From a bacterium (GTDB lineage: Bacteria > Bacillota > Clostridia > Christensenellales > Aristaeellaceae), in the NCBI GenBank assembly GCA_004563405.1, contig SFTH01000014.1, positions 54,514 to 118,513 of the forward strand: a stretch of DNA of 64,000 nt, read 5' to 3'. A program made the position numbers and the translations under genes. Positions 7,944 through 16,487 of this stretch are shown in pieces. The stretch's first letter is position 1. Each line of letters starts with the position of its first letter. The notes under the pieces are model-generated. The model was not told the DNA's origin, did no database searches, and was given only the letters and a program-made list of their open reading frames with translations.

Positions 7944-9212
7944 ATGGCAAAATCTCGCGAAGAGCTGCTCGCCCTCCTGAACGCCCCCGAGGGACTGGAG
8001 AACCTGAAGTCCCTGATGCAGACCGAGCCCGCGCCCCAGACCGGCCGGGACGTGAACAACCACATTCACACCACCTACTCCTTTTCGCCCTACTCCCCCA
8101 CTGCGGCGGTGTGGTTCGCCCGGGCGGCGGGCCTGTGCACCTGCGGCCTGATGGACCACGACTCCATCGCCGGCGCGCCGGAGTTCCTGGCGGCGGCGGA
8201 GGCGGCAAAGATGTCCGCCACCATCGGCATCGAGTGCCGCGTGAGCTTCAAGGACACGCCCTTCGGCGACAGAAAGCTCAACAACCCCGATCAGAAGGGC
8301 GTGGTCTACATGGCCCTGCACGGCGTGCCCCACAACAAGGCCGCCGAGATCAACGATTTCTTCGCCCCCTACCGCGCGAAGCGCAACGAGCGCAACGTGA
8401 AGATGGTGGCCGCCGTGAACGAAATGATGGGCAAGTACGGCGTGACCATCGACTTCGAGAAGGACGTGCTGCCGCTGTCCAACTTTGCCAAGGGCGGCTC
8501 CGTCACCGAGCGCCACCTCTCCAGCGCCCTGGCCTATAAGATGCTGGAGGTCATCGGCAGGGGTGAAAAGCTGGTGAAGTTCATCCATGAGGAAATTCAG
8601 CTGCCCCTCTCCGGCAAAATCGAGGGTTACCTGCTGGACGAAAGCAACCCCCACATGATGTACGACCTGCTGGGCTGGATCAAGAGCCAGCTGATCTCCA
8701 AGTTCTACATCGACGCCACCGACGAGTGCCCCGACGTGCGCGACGTGCTGGCGCTGTCCGACCGCGTGGGCGCGATCTCGGCCTACGCCTACCTGGGCGA
8801 CGTGGGCGACAGCGTGACCGGCGACAAGCGCGCCCAGAAGTTCGAGGACGACTTCCTGGACGAGCTGGTGGAGTATGTGGCCAGGCTCGGCTACCGGGCC
8901 ATCACCTACATGCCCAGCCGCAACACCAAGGCCCAGCTCCATCGCCTGCGCGCGCTGTGCGAAAAGTACAACCTCTTCCAGATCAGCGGCGAGGACATCA
9001 ACCAGCCCCGCCAGAGCTTCGTCTGCGAGGCCCAGCGCGATCCGGAGTTCAACAACCTCTACGACGCCACCTGGGCGCTGATCGCCCACGAGTGGCGCGC
9101 CACCGAAAACCCCGAGGACGGCTTCTTCTCCGAAAAAAGCATCGAAAAGTGGCCCAACCTCAACGACCGCATCGCCGCCTTCTCCCAGTTCGGCCAGGCC
9201 ATGCGCAAGTAA
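7944..9212 (+). CDS. PHP-domain metal-dependent hydrolase
   Basis: The protein has 422 residues. The PHP metal site starts with 'NNHIHTTYSFSPYSP' (His40, His42) and continues with 'LMDHDSIAG' (Asp71, His72, Asp73), 'GIECRVSF' and 'ISGEDINQPRQSF' near residue 345. PHP proteins hydrolyse phosphate esters with a trinuclear metal centre; examples are histidinol phosphatase, RNase AM and polymerase proofreading domains. This one is longer than histidinol phosphatase and its substrate is unknown. AAAGGATG precedes the ATG, and a TATAAT with no clear -35 lies at 7894-7899. It appears monocistronic with a strong terminator. Confidence 0.85.
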   Translation: MAKSREELLALLNAPEGLENLKSLMQTEPAPQTGRDVNNHIHTTYSFSPYSPTAAVWFARAAGLCTCGLMDHDSIAGAPEFLAAAEAAKMSATIGIECRVSFKDTPFGDRKLNNPDQKGVVYMALHGVPHNKAAEINDFFAPYRAKRNERNVKMVAAVNEMMGKYGVTIDFEKDVLPLSNFAKGGSVTERHLSSALAYKMLEVIGRGEKLVKFIHEEIQLPLSGKIEGYLLDESNPHMMYDLLGWIKSQLISKFYIDATDECPDVRDVLALSDRVGAISAYAYLGDVGDSVTGDKRAQKFEDDFLDELVEYVARLGYRAITYMPSRNTKAQLHRLRALCEKYNLFQISGEDINQPRQSFVCEAQRDPEFNNLYDATWALIAHEWRATENPEDGFFSEKSIEKWPNLNDRIAAFSQFGQAMRK

Positions 9213-9227
9213 ACCCACGCGACAGAG

Positions 9228-9258
9228 GCGGCCCCGGCACATGCCGGGGCCGCTCTTT
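9228..9258 (+). terminator. Terminator after PHP-domain gene
   Basis: An 11-bp stem GCGGCCCCGGC / GCCGGGGCCGC is followed by TCTTTGCC. Confidence 0.8.
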
Positions 9259-9365
9259 GCCCGGAAGAGACACCGCTCCGCAACCGGACAAAAGCGCCTT
9301 GGGGCAAATCTTTGCGACGGCTTCTGCATAGGATAGCACAGCTTGAAGGACGGGAGGGCTTCCAA

Positions 9366-9644
9366 ATGCAAGCGGCGCAAAACAGCGGCGGGCACCTCTT
9401 CACGCTCATCGACCGCGCCCACGCGGAGATCACAGGCGTGAGCGACGTGGACTGCTTCAACGAACAGCTGGTGGTGCTGATCACCAGCCTGGGCTCCATG
9501 ACCATCACCGGCAGCAATCTCAACATCTCCCACCTGAACAAGGAGGAGGGCCGCCTGGTGGTGGACGGGGAATTTGACGCGGTGGAATACTCCGGCAAGG
9601 CCCGCGGAGCCCGGGGCGGCTTCCTCGCGCGGCTGCTGCGCTGA
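9366..9644 (+). CDS. yabP: Sporulation protein YabP
   Basis: This 92-residue protein has the YabP/YqfC fold signature: 'LTSLGSMTITGSNLNISHLNKEEGRLVVDGEFDAVEYS'-like beta strands in the middle and an Arg/Gly-rich tail. In Bacillus, YabP is needed for spore cortex formation together with YabQ. GGGAGGG precedes the ATG at 9366. The next gene begins one base after its stop, giving the classic yabP-yabQ-divIC order, and marks the organism as having a sporulation gene set. Confidence 0.88.
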   Translation: MQAAQNSGGHLFTLIDRAHAEITGVSDVDCFNEQLVVLITSLGSMTITGSNLNISHLNKEEGRLVVDGEFDAVEYSGKARGARGGFLARLLR

Positions 9645-9645
9645 C

Positions 9646-10014
9646 GTGCTCTTTTCGACGGTCGGCCAGGCGCGGCTGTTCGTCTGGATGATGGCGGCGG
9701 GCGCGGCCGTGGGGGCCTGGTATGTGCTCACGGCCCTGCTGCGCCGCGTCCTGCAGGCGGGCCTCTGGCTCACCCTGGCCTGCGATCTGCTCTTCGGCAT
9801 GGGCAGCGCCGTCATCCTCACCGCCGCCCTCGTCGTGGGAAACTACGGACAGGCGCGGCCCTTTGAAATTCTGGGCGCGCTGTGCGGCGCGCTGCTGTTC
9901 GCCCTGGGCCTCGCCCCGCCGCTCAACGCCCTGAAAAGACGCATCTGCCGCGTTTTGCACAAAATTATGTCCGCCATCGCCCGCAATCGTCTCATTAAAG
10001 TCATATTTAAGTAA
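9646..10014 (+). CDS. yabQ: Spore cortex biosynthesis protein YabQ
   Basis: The protein has 122 residues, three to four membrane helices and the typical opening 'GQARLFVWMMAAGAAVGAWY', where relatives read 'Q...F..M...G..LG..YD'. It is needed for spore cortex assembly in Bacillus. A GTG start at 9646, immediately after the yabP stop, fits coupled translation; the longer open frame upstream overlaps yabP and has no ribosome binding site. A short basic tail follows the last helix. Confidence 0.8.
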   Translation: MLFSTVGQARLFVWMMAAGAAVGAWYVLTALLRRVLQAGLWLTLACDLLFGMGSAVILTAALVVGNYGQARPFEILGALCGALLFALGLAPPLNALKRRICRVLHKIMSAIARNRLIKVIFK

Positions 10015-10077
10015 AGGAAAGTGGCGGCCCGCGTCGAACTTTTTCCTTAACATATCCTGGGAGAGGGGGACAGCGGC

Positions 10078-10356
10078 GTGCATCGCAGAATCCGCATCCA
10101 GCCGCGCTTCTGGCTGTTCGTTATCGCGCTGATGGTGCTGTGCTTTGGCGCGAGCAGCGCTGTGGCCCAGTATCGCTACGCCCAGGTGTCCGACCACCTC
10201 AGCGCGCTCAACGAGGAGAAGATTCTCCTCACAAACCGGATCAGCGACCTCAACGCGCAGCTCGACTACGTCCGCACGGACGCCTATGTGGAGCGCGTCG
10301 CCCGGGACGAGCTGAACATGCTCCTCCCCGGTGAGATCCGCTACGTCTCCAACTGA
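10078..10356 (+). CDS. divIC: Septum-formation protein DivIC/FtsB-like
   Basis: This 92-residue bitopic membrane protein has a basic N-terminus, one helix (about 11-29), a coiled coil ('SALNEEKILLTNRISDLNAQLDYVRT') and a short C-terminal domain ending 'YVERVARDELNMLLPGEIRY'. The 'YxExxAR..L.....GE' pattern is typical of DivIC/FtsB, which joins FtsL and DivIB at the septum. GAGAGGGGGA precedes a GTG start. Its place after yabP-yabQ matches Bacillus. Confidence 0.88.
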   Translation: MHRRIRIQPRFWLFVIALMVLCFGASSAVAQYRYAQVSDHLSALNEEKILLTNRISDLNAQLDYVRTDAYVERVARDELNMLLPGEIRYVSN

Positions 10357-10384
10357 CGCTCCGGCCCGCCGCGCGGGATGGAAC

Positions 10385-10435
10385 CGCAAAGATGCCAACT
10401 GATTTTTGATTTCAGTTGGCATCTTTGCGTTTTCC
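10385..10435. terminator. Bidirectional terminator between divIC and a convergent gene
   Basis: A perfect 18-bp stem, CGCAAAGATGCCAACTGA (10385-10402) with 10412-10429, has a 9-base loop and a TTTTCC tail on the plus strand. Confidence 0.88.
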
Positions 10436-10517
10436 GGCCTCGCCAGTGATCTGAATGAAAACCGCAGATTCTCACGCTTGTTTCAAAGGATGCTCTGCCG
10501 GACGCGCAAGCGCACGC

Positions 10518-11129
10518 TCACGCCTCCCCGCCCTCGCGCAGCGCGCGCGAAAAGTAACGGCCCGAGAGTACGCCCACCGGGATGAAGTAGGCGCACCAGA
10601 ACAACAGCGCCACCACGCCCGAGCGATCCGAGCCCGCCGCCTGTGCGGAAAACACTCCAAGGATGGGCATGGCGACACAGGGGACAAAGAAGGCCCCGTG
10701 CGCCATCAGCATAACGCGCAGCGCCCGCGCGTCCCGCGTCACCGCCATCCCCGCGAAGAGGGTGGACAGGGCCATCAGCGCATAGCACAGCAGGTCGAGG
10801 CTGAAGAACAGGCCGTAGTTCTGAAAGTCCAGCACCTCCAGCGCCTGCGCCGGAAGCTCGCCGCCGCGCACGGCGGTCATCTGCGTAAAGTACACCACGG
10901 CGTTGACCGCGGCATACATGCAGGCAAAGCCCAGCGCGCAGAGCCCCGCCAGCCGCCGCTGCGCGGGCGCACACAGGCAGTAGCCGGCGGCCATCGCCAC
11001 ATAGCTCAGGGCGATGAAGAAGGAGCTGAAATAGCTGAAAAAGTTCGAGCCCAGCAGCATGCTCAGGGCAAAGGCCGCCACACAGACTGCATTGAACGTC
11101 GTGGCTGCGACCGCAATTTTTCGATTCAC
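10518..11129 (-). CDS. Hypothetical integral membrane protein (six helices)
   Basis: The protein has 203 residues and about six hydrophobic segments, and ends in a short basic tail. It has no clear motif: 'MAAGYCLCAPAQRRLAGLCALG' and 'LLCYALMALSTLFAGMAV' are ordinary membrane segments. It resembles small uncharacterised DUF-type membrane proteins of Clostridia. AAGGGAG lies upstream of a GTG start. It is transcribed alone, converging on divIC and diverging from the nucleotidyltransferase gene. Confidence 0.7.
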   Translation of the reverse strand: MNRKIAVAATTFNAVCVAAFALSMLLGSNFFSYFSSFFIALSYVAMAAGYCLCAPAQRRLAGLCALGFACMYAAVNAVVYFTQMTAVRGGELPAQALEVLDFQNYGLFFSLDLLCYALMALSTLFAGMAVTRDARALRVMLMAHGAFFVPCVAMPILGVFSAQAAGSDRSGVVALLFWCAYFIPVGVLSGRYFSRALREGGEA

Positions 11130-11367
11130 GTCCCGATTCTCCCTTCGCGCAGCCGTCGGCGGCGAGACCTGCGCCGCGCGACCGCTTTTTCCATGTCATT
11201 CTAGCAGGCCGCGCCGCGCGCATCAATCCCGCAGCGCTTTCATCCACACATATTCTTCCATATCGCGTCACCGCTTTTGTATAATTTTTGTCCTGAACGG
11301 GAAAAATCCCGCATAGATACTGTGTAGTATCTCCAGGCTGCGCGATGCGCGCAAACAGGAAAGGATT

Positions 11368-13701
11368 GTGAAAACATTGAAAGCGATCATCATGGCGGGC
11401 GGCGAGGGTTCGCGCCTGAGACCCCTGACATGCGATTGTCCGAAACCCATGCTGCGCCTGATGGGCCGGCCTCTGATGGAATACGCGATACGGCTGGTGC
11501 AGAAATGCGGCATCCATGAAATCGGCGCGACGCTGGGCTATCTTCCCGACGCCGTGATGGACTACTTCGGCGAGGGCGAGCGCCTGGGCGCGCAGCTTCG
11601 CTACTATATCGAAAAGACCCCCCTGGGCACCGCCGGGAGCGTCCGGCAGGCCCGGGATTTCCTCGACGAGCGCTTCATCGTGCTCTCCGGCGACGGCGTG
11701 ACGGATTTCGATCTGAGCGCCGCCGTGCGCTTCCACGAGGCCAGGGGCGCGCTGGCCACGCTGGTGCTCGTGCGCTCCGGCGCGCCCCAGGAGTACGGCA
11801 TGGTGGTCACGGACGAGGACGGCCGCGTCCGCGCCTTCCACGAAAAGCCGGGCCGCAGCGACGTGTACTCCGAATGGATCAACGCCGGCGTCTACATTCT
11901 GGAGCCGGAGGTGCTGGAGCGCATCCCGGAGGGCGGCGCCTACGACTTCGGCCACGACCTCTTCCCCGCGATGGTTGCGGAGGGACTGGGCGTGTACGGC
12001 TACGCGGCGGAGGGCTACTGGTGCGACGTGGGCGATGTGGGGGCCTACCTTCAGGTGCACGCCGACGCGTTGGATGGAAAGATCCGTCTCGAGGGCCTCG
12101 GCCCCTGCGTCGAGGGCGCCGTGCTGGAGCGCGGCTGCGTACTGGAATCGCCTGTGTTCATCGCCCCCGGGGCGCACATCGCCTCCGGCGCACACATCGG
12201 TGCGTACACCTCCATCGCTCCGGACTGCTTCGTCGCGCCGGGCGCGAGCGTGAAGCGCAGCGTGCTCTTTTCCGGCGCGCGGGTGGAACCGCTCTGCCAG
12301 TTGCGCGGCTGCGTGGTGGGCGCGAACGCCCTCATCGGCGAGGGCGCGCAGCTCTTTGAGGAGAGCGCGGTGGGCAGCGGCTCCCAGGTGGGCGAGCGGG
12401 CCACCCTGCCGCCCGGAGTCAAGCTCTGGCCCCAGAAGTCCCTGGCCGGGGGCGAACGGGCGGAGGCCAACATCGTGTGGGGCTCCCGCCGGGAGCAGCG
12501 CTTCACCGGCGGCGCACTCCGCCTGGAGTCCCCCGCCCAGGCCACCCGGGCCGCGGAGAGCATTGTGGCGGAGATGAAGCCCCGGGAGCTGCTCATCGGC
12601 TGCGCGGCCTCCACCGTCGCCGCCGCCATGTGGCACGCGGCGGCCGCCGGGGCCATGGCCCAGGGCGCACAGGTGGTGGACGCGGGCGTTTGCACCCTGC
12701 CGCTGCTGCGCCACAGCCTGTCCGCCCTGCGCTGCGACGCGGCGCTTTTGGTGGAGGAGGACCGGCTCGTGCCGCTCACCGCCTCCGGCGCGCGGCTCAG
12801 CGAGCGCGCCCAGCGCGCCGTGCTCAAGCTGCTGGAGCGGCAGGATTTCTCCAGCCCCTTCCGGGGCGTGACCCGACCCATCCAGCCCTCGGGCTGCGCG
12901 GACGCGCCCTATGTGGCCGCCTGCGCGGCGCTGTTCGAGGCCGACCCGCTCTATGCGCCGCAGGTCGTCCTCGCCGCCCGCCGCAGCCCCCTGGCGGAGC
13001 TTGCGGAGCGCGCCTTCACCCGCGCCGGGTTGCGGACGCGCTGCGCTGATTCTGCGGCGGACGCCGCGCCTGCACCGGGCGAGATCGCCGTGCAGCTCAG
13101 CGACGACGGCGAGCAGGCCGCGCTGTCCGATGCGGAGACGGCGCTCACGGAGGTGCAGCGCCAGCTGGCCTGCGCCTGGGTAGCGCTGGAGAAGGGCGAA
13201 TCCCGGCTGCTGCTGCCGCTGCACGCCACCCGCGCCATCGACGATCTGGCGAAGCGCTACAACGCCCACGCCCAGTACCTGCCCGGCGAACCGGCGGTCT
13301 GGATGGAGGCGCTGGCGGAAAAGTCGCCCCTGCAATTCTCCCTGCAATTCGACGGCCTGCGCTTCGCCCTCTCCTTTCTCTCCGAGCTCACGGACCGGGG
13401 CCTCTCCCTCGCCCAGTGGCAGGCCCGGATGCCTGCCGCCTGCCAAAGCGTGCGGAACATTTCCATCCCCGCCTCGGAGGGCGGGCGGCTGCTCCACGCC
13501 CTGTCCAAGTCCGCTCCGGAGGCGGAGCTGGGCGGCGGACTGCGCCTCTGCCGGAGCAGCGGCTGGGCCTGGCTCAGCCCCGACGACGCAGGCACGGAGC
13601 TGCACATCGTGGCCGAGGCCCGCGACATGGAGGCCGCCCGGGAACTGTGCGACTTCTACGGCGACGAAATCCGCCGCCTGCTATCCGCGTCCCGGGATTG
13701 A
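11368..13701 (+). CDS. Sugar-1-phosphate nucleotidyltransferase fused to a degenerate phosphohexomutase domain
   Basis: The protein has 777 residues. Residues 3-235 are a nucleotidyltransferase with the signature 'AIIMAGGEGSRLRPLT', 'CPKPML', 'VLSGDGVTDFD' and 'WINAGVYILE'. Residues about 245-375 are left-handed beta-helix hexapeptide repeats ('APGAHIASGAHIGAYTSIAP'). The remainder aligns in position with the phosphomannomutase part of known GMP-pyrophosphorylase/phosphomannomutase fusions. However, it lacks the active-site serine motif TASHNP and the metal loop DGDGDR; 'QLSDDGEQAAL' stands near the latter. The first domain should make an NDP-sugar (GDP-mannose or dNDP-glucose); the mutase half is probably inactive or regulatory. 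It has a GTG start behind AGGAAAGGA. A TATAAT at 11280-11285 may be its -10. Confidence 0.85.
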   Translation: MKTLKAIIMAGGEGSRLRPLTCDCPKPMLRLMGRPLMEYAIRLVQKCGIHEIGATLGYLPDAVMDYFGEGERLGAQLRYYIEKTPLGTAGSVRQARDFLDERFIVLSGDGVTDFDLSAAVRFHEARGALATLVLVRSGAPQEYGMVVTDEDGRVRAFHEKPGRSDVYSEWINAGVYILEPEVLERIPEGGAYDFGHDLFPAMVAEGLGVYGYAAEGYWCDVGDVGAYLQVHADALDGKIRLEGLGPCVEGAVLERGCVLESPVFIAPGAHIASGAHIGAYTSIAPDCFVAPGASVKRSVLFSGARVEPLCQLRGCVVGANALIGEGAQLFEESAVGSGSQVGERATLPPGVKLWPQKSLAGGERAEANIVWGSRREQRFTGGALRLESPAQATRAAESIVAEMKPRELLIGCAASTVAAAMWHAAAAGAMAQGAQVVDAGVCTLPLLRHSLSALRCDAALLVEEDRLVPLTASGARLSERAQRAVLKLLERQDFSSPFRGVTRPIQPSGCADAPYVAACAALFEADPLYAPQVVLAARRSPLAELAERAFTRAGLRTRCADSAADAAPAPGEIAVQLSDDGEQAALSDAETALTEVQRQLACAWVALEKGESRLLLPLHATRAIDDLAKRYNAHAQYLPGEPAVWMEALAEKSPLQFSLQFDGLRFALSFLSELTDRGLSLAQWQARMPAACQSVRNISIPASEGGRLLHALSKSAPEAELGGGLRLCRSSGWAWLSPDDAGTELHIVAEARDMEAARELCDFYGDEIRRLLSASRD

Positions 13702-13726
13702 AAATTGCGCCGGTCTGTGTTAATAT
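13698..13726 (+). promoter_or_regulatory. Promoter upstream of the nucleotidyltransferase-like/homocysteine methyltransferase pair
   Basis: TTGAAA (13698-13703), 17-base spacer, TAATAT (13721-13726). It overlaps the stop codon of the preceding gene. Confidence 0.7.
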
Positions 13727-13779
13727 GGAACCATTCATGCGGAGCCATTGCTCCAGAGCACAGGCGGAGGCGCGTACAA

Positions 13780-14325
13780 ATGCAGATTCAGGACAAGTTG
13801 AGCGTGCTTGCGCGCATCGCCCGCGCGTTCAGCGAACGGGGCATCTCCTGGGCGCTGGGTGCATCCGCGATGCTGTACCTGCGGGGCGTAACCCCGGATT
13901 TTCACGACCTCGATCTTCTGACCACGCAGTCCGATTTTCCCGCTGCGCAGGAGGTTCTCGCCGGACTGGGGACGCTCCTTCCCCCGCGCAAAAACGCGCT
14001 CTACCGCACGGAGCACTTTCTGGAATGTGTCGTCGATGGCGTCGAGATCGACCTGATGGCGAACTTCACCATACTGCACAGCGGCGCCGAGCACCGCTTT
14101 CCGCTGGAGGAATGTGGCGCGCCCGATTTTGCGAACGTTCTGGGGGAGGCGGTTCCCCTCCAGTCCCTTTCCCTCTGGCGGGAGTGCTATCGCCTCATGG
14201 GCCGCGCAGAGAAGGTGCGCGCCATCGACCGCTGGCTGGATCGCCGCACCCCAGCTGCAGACGGAAACACGGCGCGCGCAAAAGCGGCGCAACCGAACAA
14301 CTACAAAGGAGAAATCAAAGCATGA
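13780..14325 (+). CDS. Nucleotidyltransferase-fold protein (AbiEii/MNT-like)
   Basis: The protein has 181 residues. 'ISWALGASAMLYLRGVTPDFHDLDLLT' (residues about 22-48) matches the G-x-x-x-L...D-x-D metal site of minimal nucleotidyltransferases, and 'VDGVEIDLMANF' could supply the third acidic residue. Such folds occur in antitoxin/toxin pairs, aminoglycoside adenylyltransferases and uncharacterised housekeeping proteins. GGCGGAGG precedes the ATG at 13780. Its stop overlaps the start of the methyltransferase gene, but no toxin or antitoxin partner is visible. Substrate unknown. Confidence 0.65.
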   Translation: MQIQDKLSVLARIARAFSERGISWALGASAMLYLRGVTPDFHDLDLLTTQSDFPAAQEVLAGLGTLLPPRKNALYRTEHFLECVVDGVEIDLMANFTILHSGAEHRFPLEECGAPDFANVLGEAVPLQSLSLWRECYRLMGRAEKVRAIDRWLDRRTPAADGNTARAKAAQPNNYKGEIKA

Positions 14326-15194
14326 CGCGCAAGGAATTTCAGCAGTTGCTTCAGGCGGGCCCCGTCTTTCTCGACGGTGCGACCGGCTCCAACCTGCGCG
14401 CGGCGGGCATGCCCGCGGGCGTGAACACCGAGGCCTGGGTGCTGGAGCATCCCGAGGTTCTGACGGAGCTTCAGCGCGCCTACGCGGAGGCGGGCAGCCA
14501 GATCGTCTGCGCCCCCACCTTCGGCGCAAACGCGGTGAGTCTGGCGCTCTACGGCCTGGAGGACCGGGTCGGGGAGCTCAACCGCGCGCTGGTGGCGCTT
14601 TCCAGGCGCGCCGTCGCGGGCCGGGCCCTCGTGGCGGCGGACATGACCACCACCGGCAAGCGCGTTGACGGCGGCGAAATCGGCTACGACGCGCTGCTGA
14701 ATGTCTACCGCCAGCAGGCGGAGGCGCAGCTGGACGCGGGCGTGGATCTGTTCATCATCGAAACCATGATGGGCGTCACCGAGTGCAGCGCCGCCGTGGA
14801 GGCCGTGCGCAGCCTCTGCGATCTGCCCATTCTCTGCACCATGACCCTGGACGCGGTGGGCGGTGCCTACTTCGACGGCGACGCGGAGACCTTCGCCCAG
14901 AGCCTGCCAGAGCTGGGCGTGGACGCGGTGGGCGTGAACTGCGGTCTGGGGCCGGAGCTCTACGCAAGCGTCATCGCCCGCATGGCGGCGCTCACCGGCG
15001 CGCCCATCATCGCCAAGCCCAACGCAGGGCTTCCGGAAATCCAGCCGGACGGCAGCGCCGTGTACGCCATGTCCCCCACGAAATTCGCCCGTGAAATGCG
15101 CGCGCTGCAGAGAGCCGGAGCGCGCATCCTCGGCGGCTGCTGCGGCACCACGCCGGAGCACATCCGCGCGCTGAAGCAGTTCTGCGGCGAATGA
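14322..15194 (+). CDS. Homocysteine S-methyltransferase family protein
   Basis: The 290-residue TIM barrel has 'FLDGATGSNLRAAGMP' at the start and the zinc cysteines in 'AVGVNCGLGP' (about 207) and 'LGGCCGTTPEHI' (about 270-280). This is the homocysteine-binding domain found in BHMT, MmuM and the first module of MetH. As a stand-alone domain it probably transfers a methyl group from a cobalamin or small donor to homocysteine. No B12 or folate domain is attached. It starts in an ATGA overlap with the previous gene behind AAAGGAG. Confidence 0.9.
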   Translation: MTRKEFQQLLQAGPVFLDGATGSNLRAAGMPAGVNTEAWVLEHPEVLTELQRAYAEAGSQIVCAPTFGANAVSLALYGLEDRVGELNRALVALSRRAVAGRALVAADMTTTGKRVDGGEIGYDALLNVYRQQAEAQLDAGVDLFIIETMMGVTECSAAVEAVRSLCDLPILCTMTLDAVGGAYFDGDAETFAQSLPELGVDAVGVNCGLGPELYASVIARMAALTGAPIIAKPNAGLPEIQPDGSAVYAMSPTKFAREMRALQRAGARILGGCCGTTPEHIRALKQFCGE

Positions 15195-15215
15195 GCGGAA
15201 GCAACCGCGCGTTTC

Positions 15216-15244
15216 TTGCGCTCTGCCTCCGCCTGTGGCATAAT
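15216..15244 (+). promoter_or_regulatory. Promoter of the HTH/zinc-ribbon gene
   Basis: TTGCGC (15216-15221), 17-base spacer, CATAAT (15239-15244), 55 bases before the ATG. Confidence 0.6.
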
Positions 15245-15298
15245 GGTCTGTGAAAACGGACCCCGCAGGGTCGCGCCCGATCATGGAGGTAGATACAT

Positions 15299-15739
15299 AT
15301 GGAAACCAGCGAAGTCATCCGCACGCTGCGTGCGCAGCGGAATCTGACCCAGAGCGAGCTCGCCGAAAAGACCTTTACGACCCGTCAGGCCGTCTCCCGC
15401 TGGGAGACCGGCGAGACCACGCCCAACACGGAGGCGCTGAAGCTGCTCTCCCGCGTCTTCGACGTGTCCATCAACACCCTGCTGGGCGCGCCGCGCAAGC
15501 TGATCTGCCAGTGCTGCGGCATGCCCCTGGACGACGCCTCCCTCAGCCGGGAGCCGGACGGCGCCTTCAACGAGGACTACTGCAAGTGGTGCTACGCGGA
15601 CGGCAGGTTCACCTACGACTCCCTCGAGGCGCTCACGGACTTCCTCGTGGAGCACATGGCCAGCGAGGCCTGGCCGAAGGAACAGGTGCGCGCCTTCTGC
15701 GAAACCCAGCTTCCGCAGCTCGGACACTGGCGCAGGTGA
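15299..15739 (+). CDS. XRE-family regulator with C-terminal zinc ribbon
   Basis: The protein has 146 residues. Residues 1-60 are a Cro/CI helix-turn-helix ('RNLTQSELAEKTFTTRQAVSRWETGETTP'). From residue 69, 'CQCCGMPLDD' and 'EDYCKWCYADG' form a zinc ribbon of the zf-Ribbon_2 type, followed by a helical tail. Related proteins are common single-gene regulators in Clostridia; the effector is unknown. GGAGG precedes the ATG. It is monocistronic, ending in a strong terminator shared with a convergent gene. Confidence 0.87.
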   Translation: METSEVIRTLRAQRNLTQSELAEKTFTTRQAVSRWETGETTPNTEALKLLSRVFDVSINTLLGAPRKLICQCCGMPLDDASLSREPDGAFNEDYCKWCYADGRFTYDSLEALTDFLVEHMASEAWPKEQVRAFCETQLPQLGHWRR

Positions 15740-15747
15740 ATTCCATC

Positions 15748-15790
15748 AAAGGGCACAGGCCATCGGAGCGATGGCCTGTGCCCTTTCTCT
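15748..15790. terminator. Bidirectional terminator between convergent genes
   Basis: A perfect 17-bp stem AAAGGGCACAGGCCATC (15748-15764) with 15770-15786, a 5-base loop and TTTCTCT beyond on the plus strand. The A-run on the 5' side provides a T-run on the minus strand. Confidence 0.88.
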
Positions 15791-15818
15791 CTGCCTCAGT
15801 CCGGCTGCGCGCAGCCGC

Positions 15819-16484
15819 TCAGGCCCATTCAAAGTTCTCCCTGCCTGCGCCGATCTCGAAGTGATACTTCGCAATACCCAGGTCGATTTCGCTGTAAAAG
15901 CCGAAGCCCGCGCGGGCGGAGACCCGGTTTCCCTCCAGCTCAAAGCAGAACTTTTGCTGGTTCATCGCCGTGGGCGCCAACAGCGCGGCACGCACACCCC
16001 GGGCAAACCATGCCGGCGGCTCGCCATGAACCCTGCTCACTGCCTCCGGCGCCCTGGACTTGTGAGGCACGCCGGCGTTCTCGCCGTAGCCGAGGGCGAT
16101 GACCACCGTCAGCTTCTCCCCCGCGTCCACGCAATACGCCTCCGGGATCTTTTTGTAGCTCATCGCCACCCAGCAGCTGTTCAGCCCCAGCGGCTGCGCC
16201 TCGAGCACGATTTTCTCTCCGTAATAGCCGCAAAGCTCCTCCAGGCGCGGCCCCTTTTTGCCGATCAGCGCGACGTAATTGCGCACGCCCGAAAACTTGC
16301 CGTAGCGCGCCATCGTGCTGTCAAAGGCCTTCGGCTCGTCCAGCACCAGCTGAATGTGCAGGCCGCCCTCCCGGTTACATTCGTCAATGCACGAGCGCAG
16401 CGCTTCAACCACATGCGGCTCCAGCGGCTCGTCCCGGTACGCGCGCACGGCGTGCCGCTGCTCCATTGCCTTCCAAAGTTCCAT
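15819..16484 (-). CDS. Nitroreductase-family protein
   Basis: The protein has 221 residues. 'MEQRHAVRAYRDEPLEP' at the N-terminus is the FMN-phosphate-binding opening of the nitroreductase fold. 'GLNSCWVAMSYKK' and 'LLAPTAMNQQKFCFEL' match the TM1586-type subgroup, in which the C-terminal half repeats FMN contacts. It likely reduces nitro, quinone or related compounds with NAD(P)H. The ArsR gene just upstream ends 3 bases before this gene's ATG, so the regulator probably controls it. Confidence 0.85.
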   Translation of the reverse strand: MELWKAMEQRHAVRAYRDEPLEPHVVEALRSCIDECNREGGLHIQLVLDEPKAFDSTMARYGKFSGVRNYVALIGKKGPRLEELCGYYGEKIVLEAQPLGLNSCWVAMSYKKIPEAYCVDAGEKLTVVIALGYGENAGVPHKSRAPEAVSRVHGEPPAWFARGVRAALLAPTAMNQQKFCFELEGNRVSARAGFGFYSEIDLGIAKYHFEIGAGRENFEWA

Positions 16485-16487
16485 TCT

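Noticed and set aside
10483..13605. 1040-codon minus-strand frame opposite the nucleotidyltransferase fusion
   Set aside because: Antisense to a clear enzyme gene; composition is low-complexity Gly/Ala/Arg/Gln and no homology is visible.
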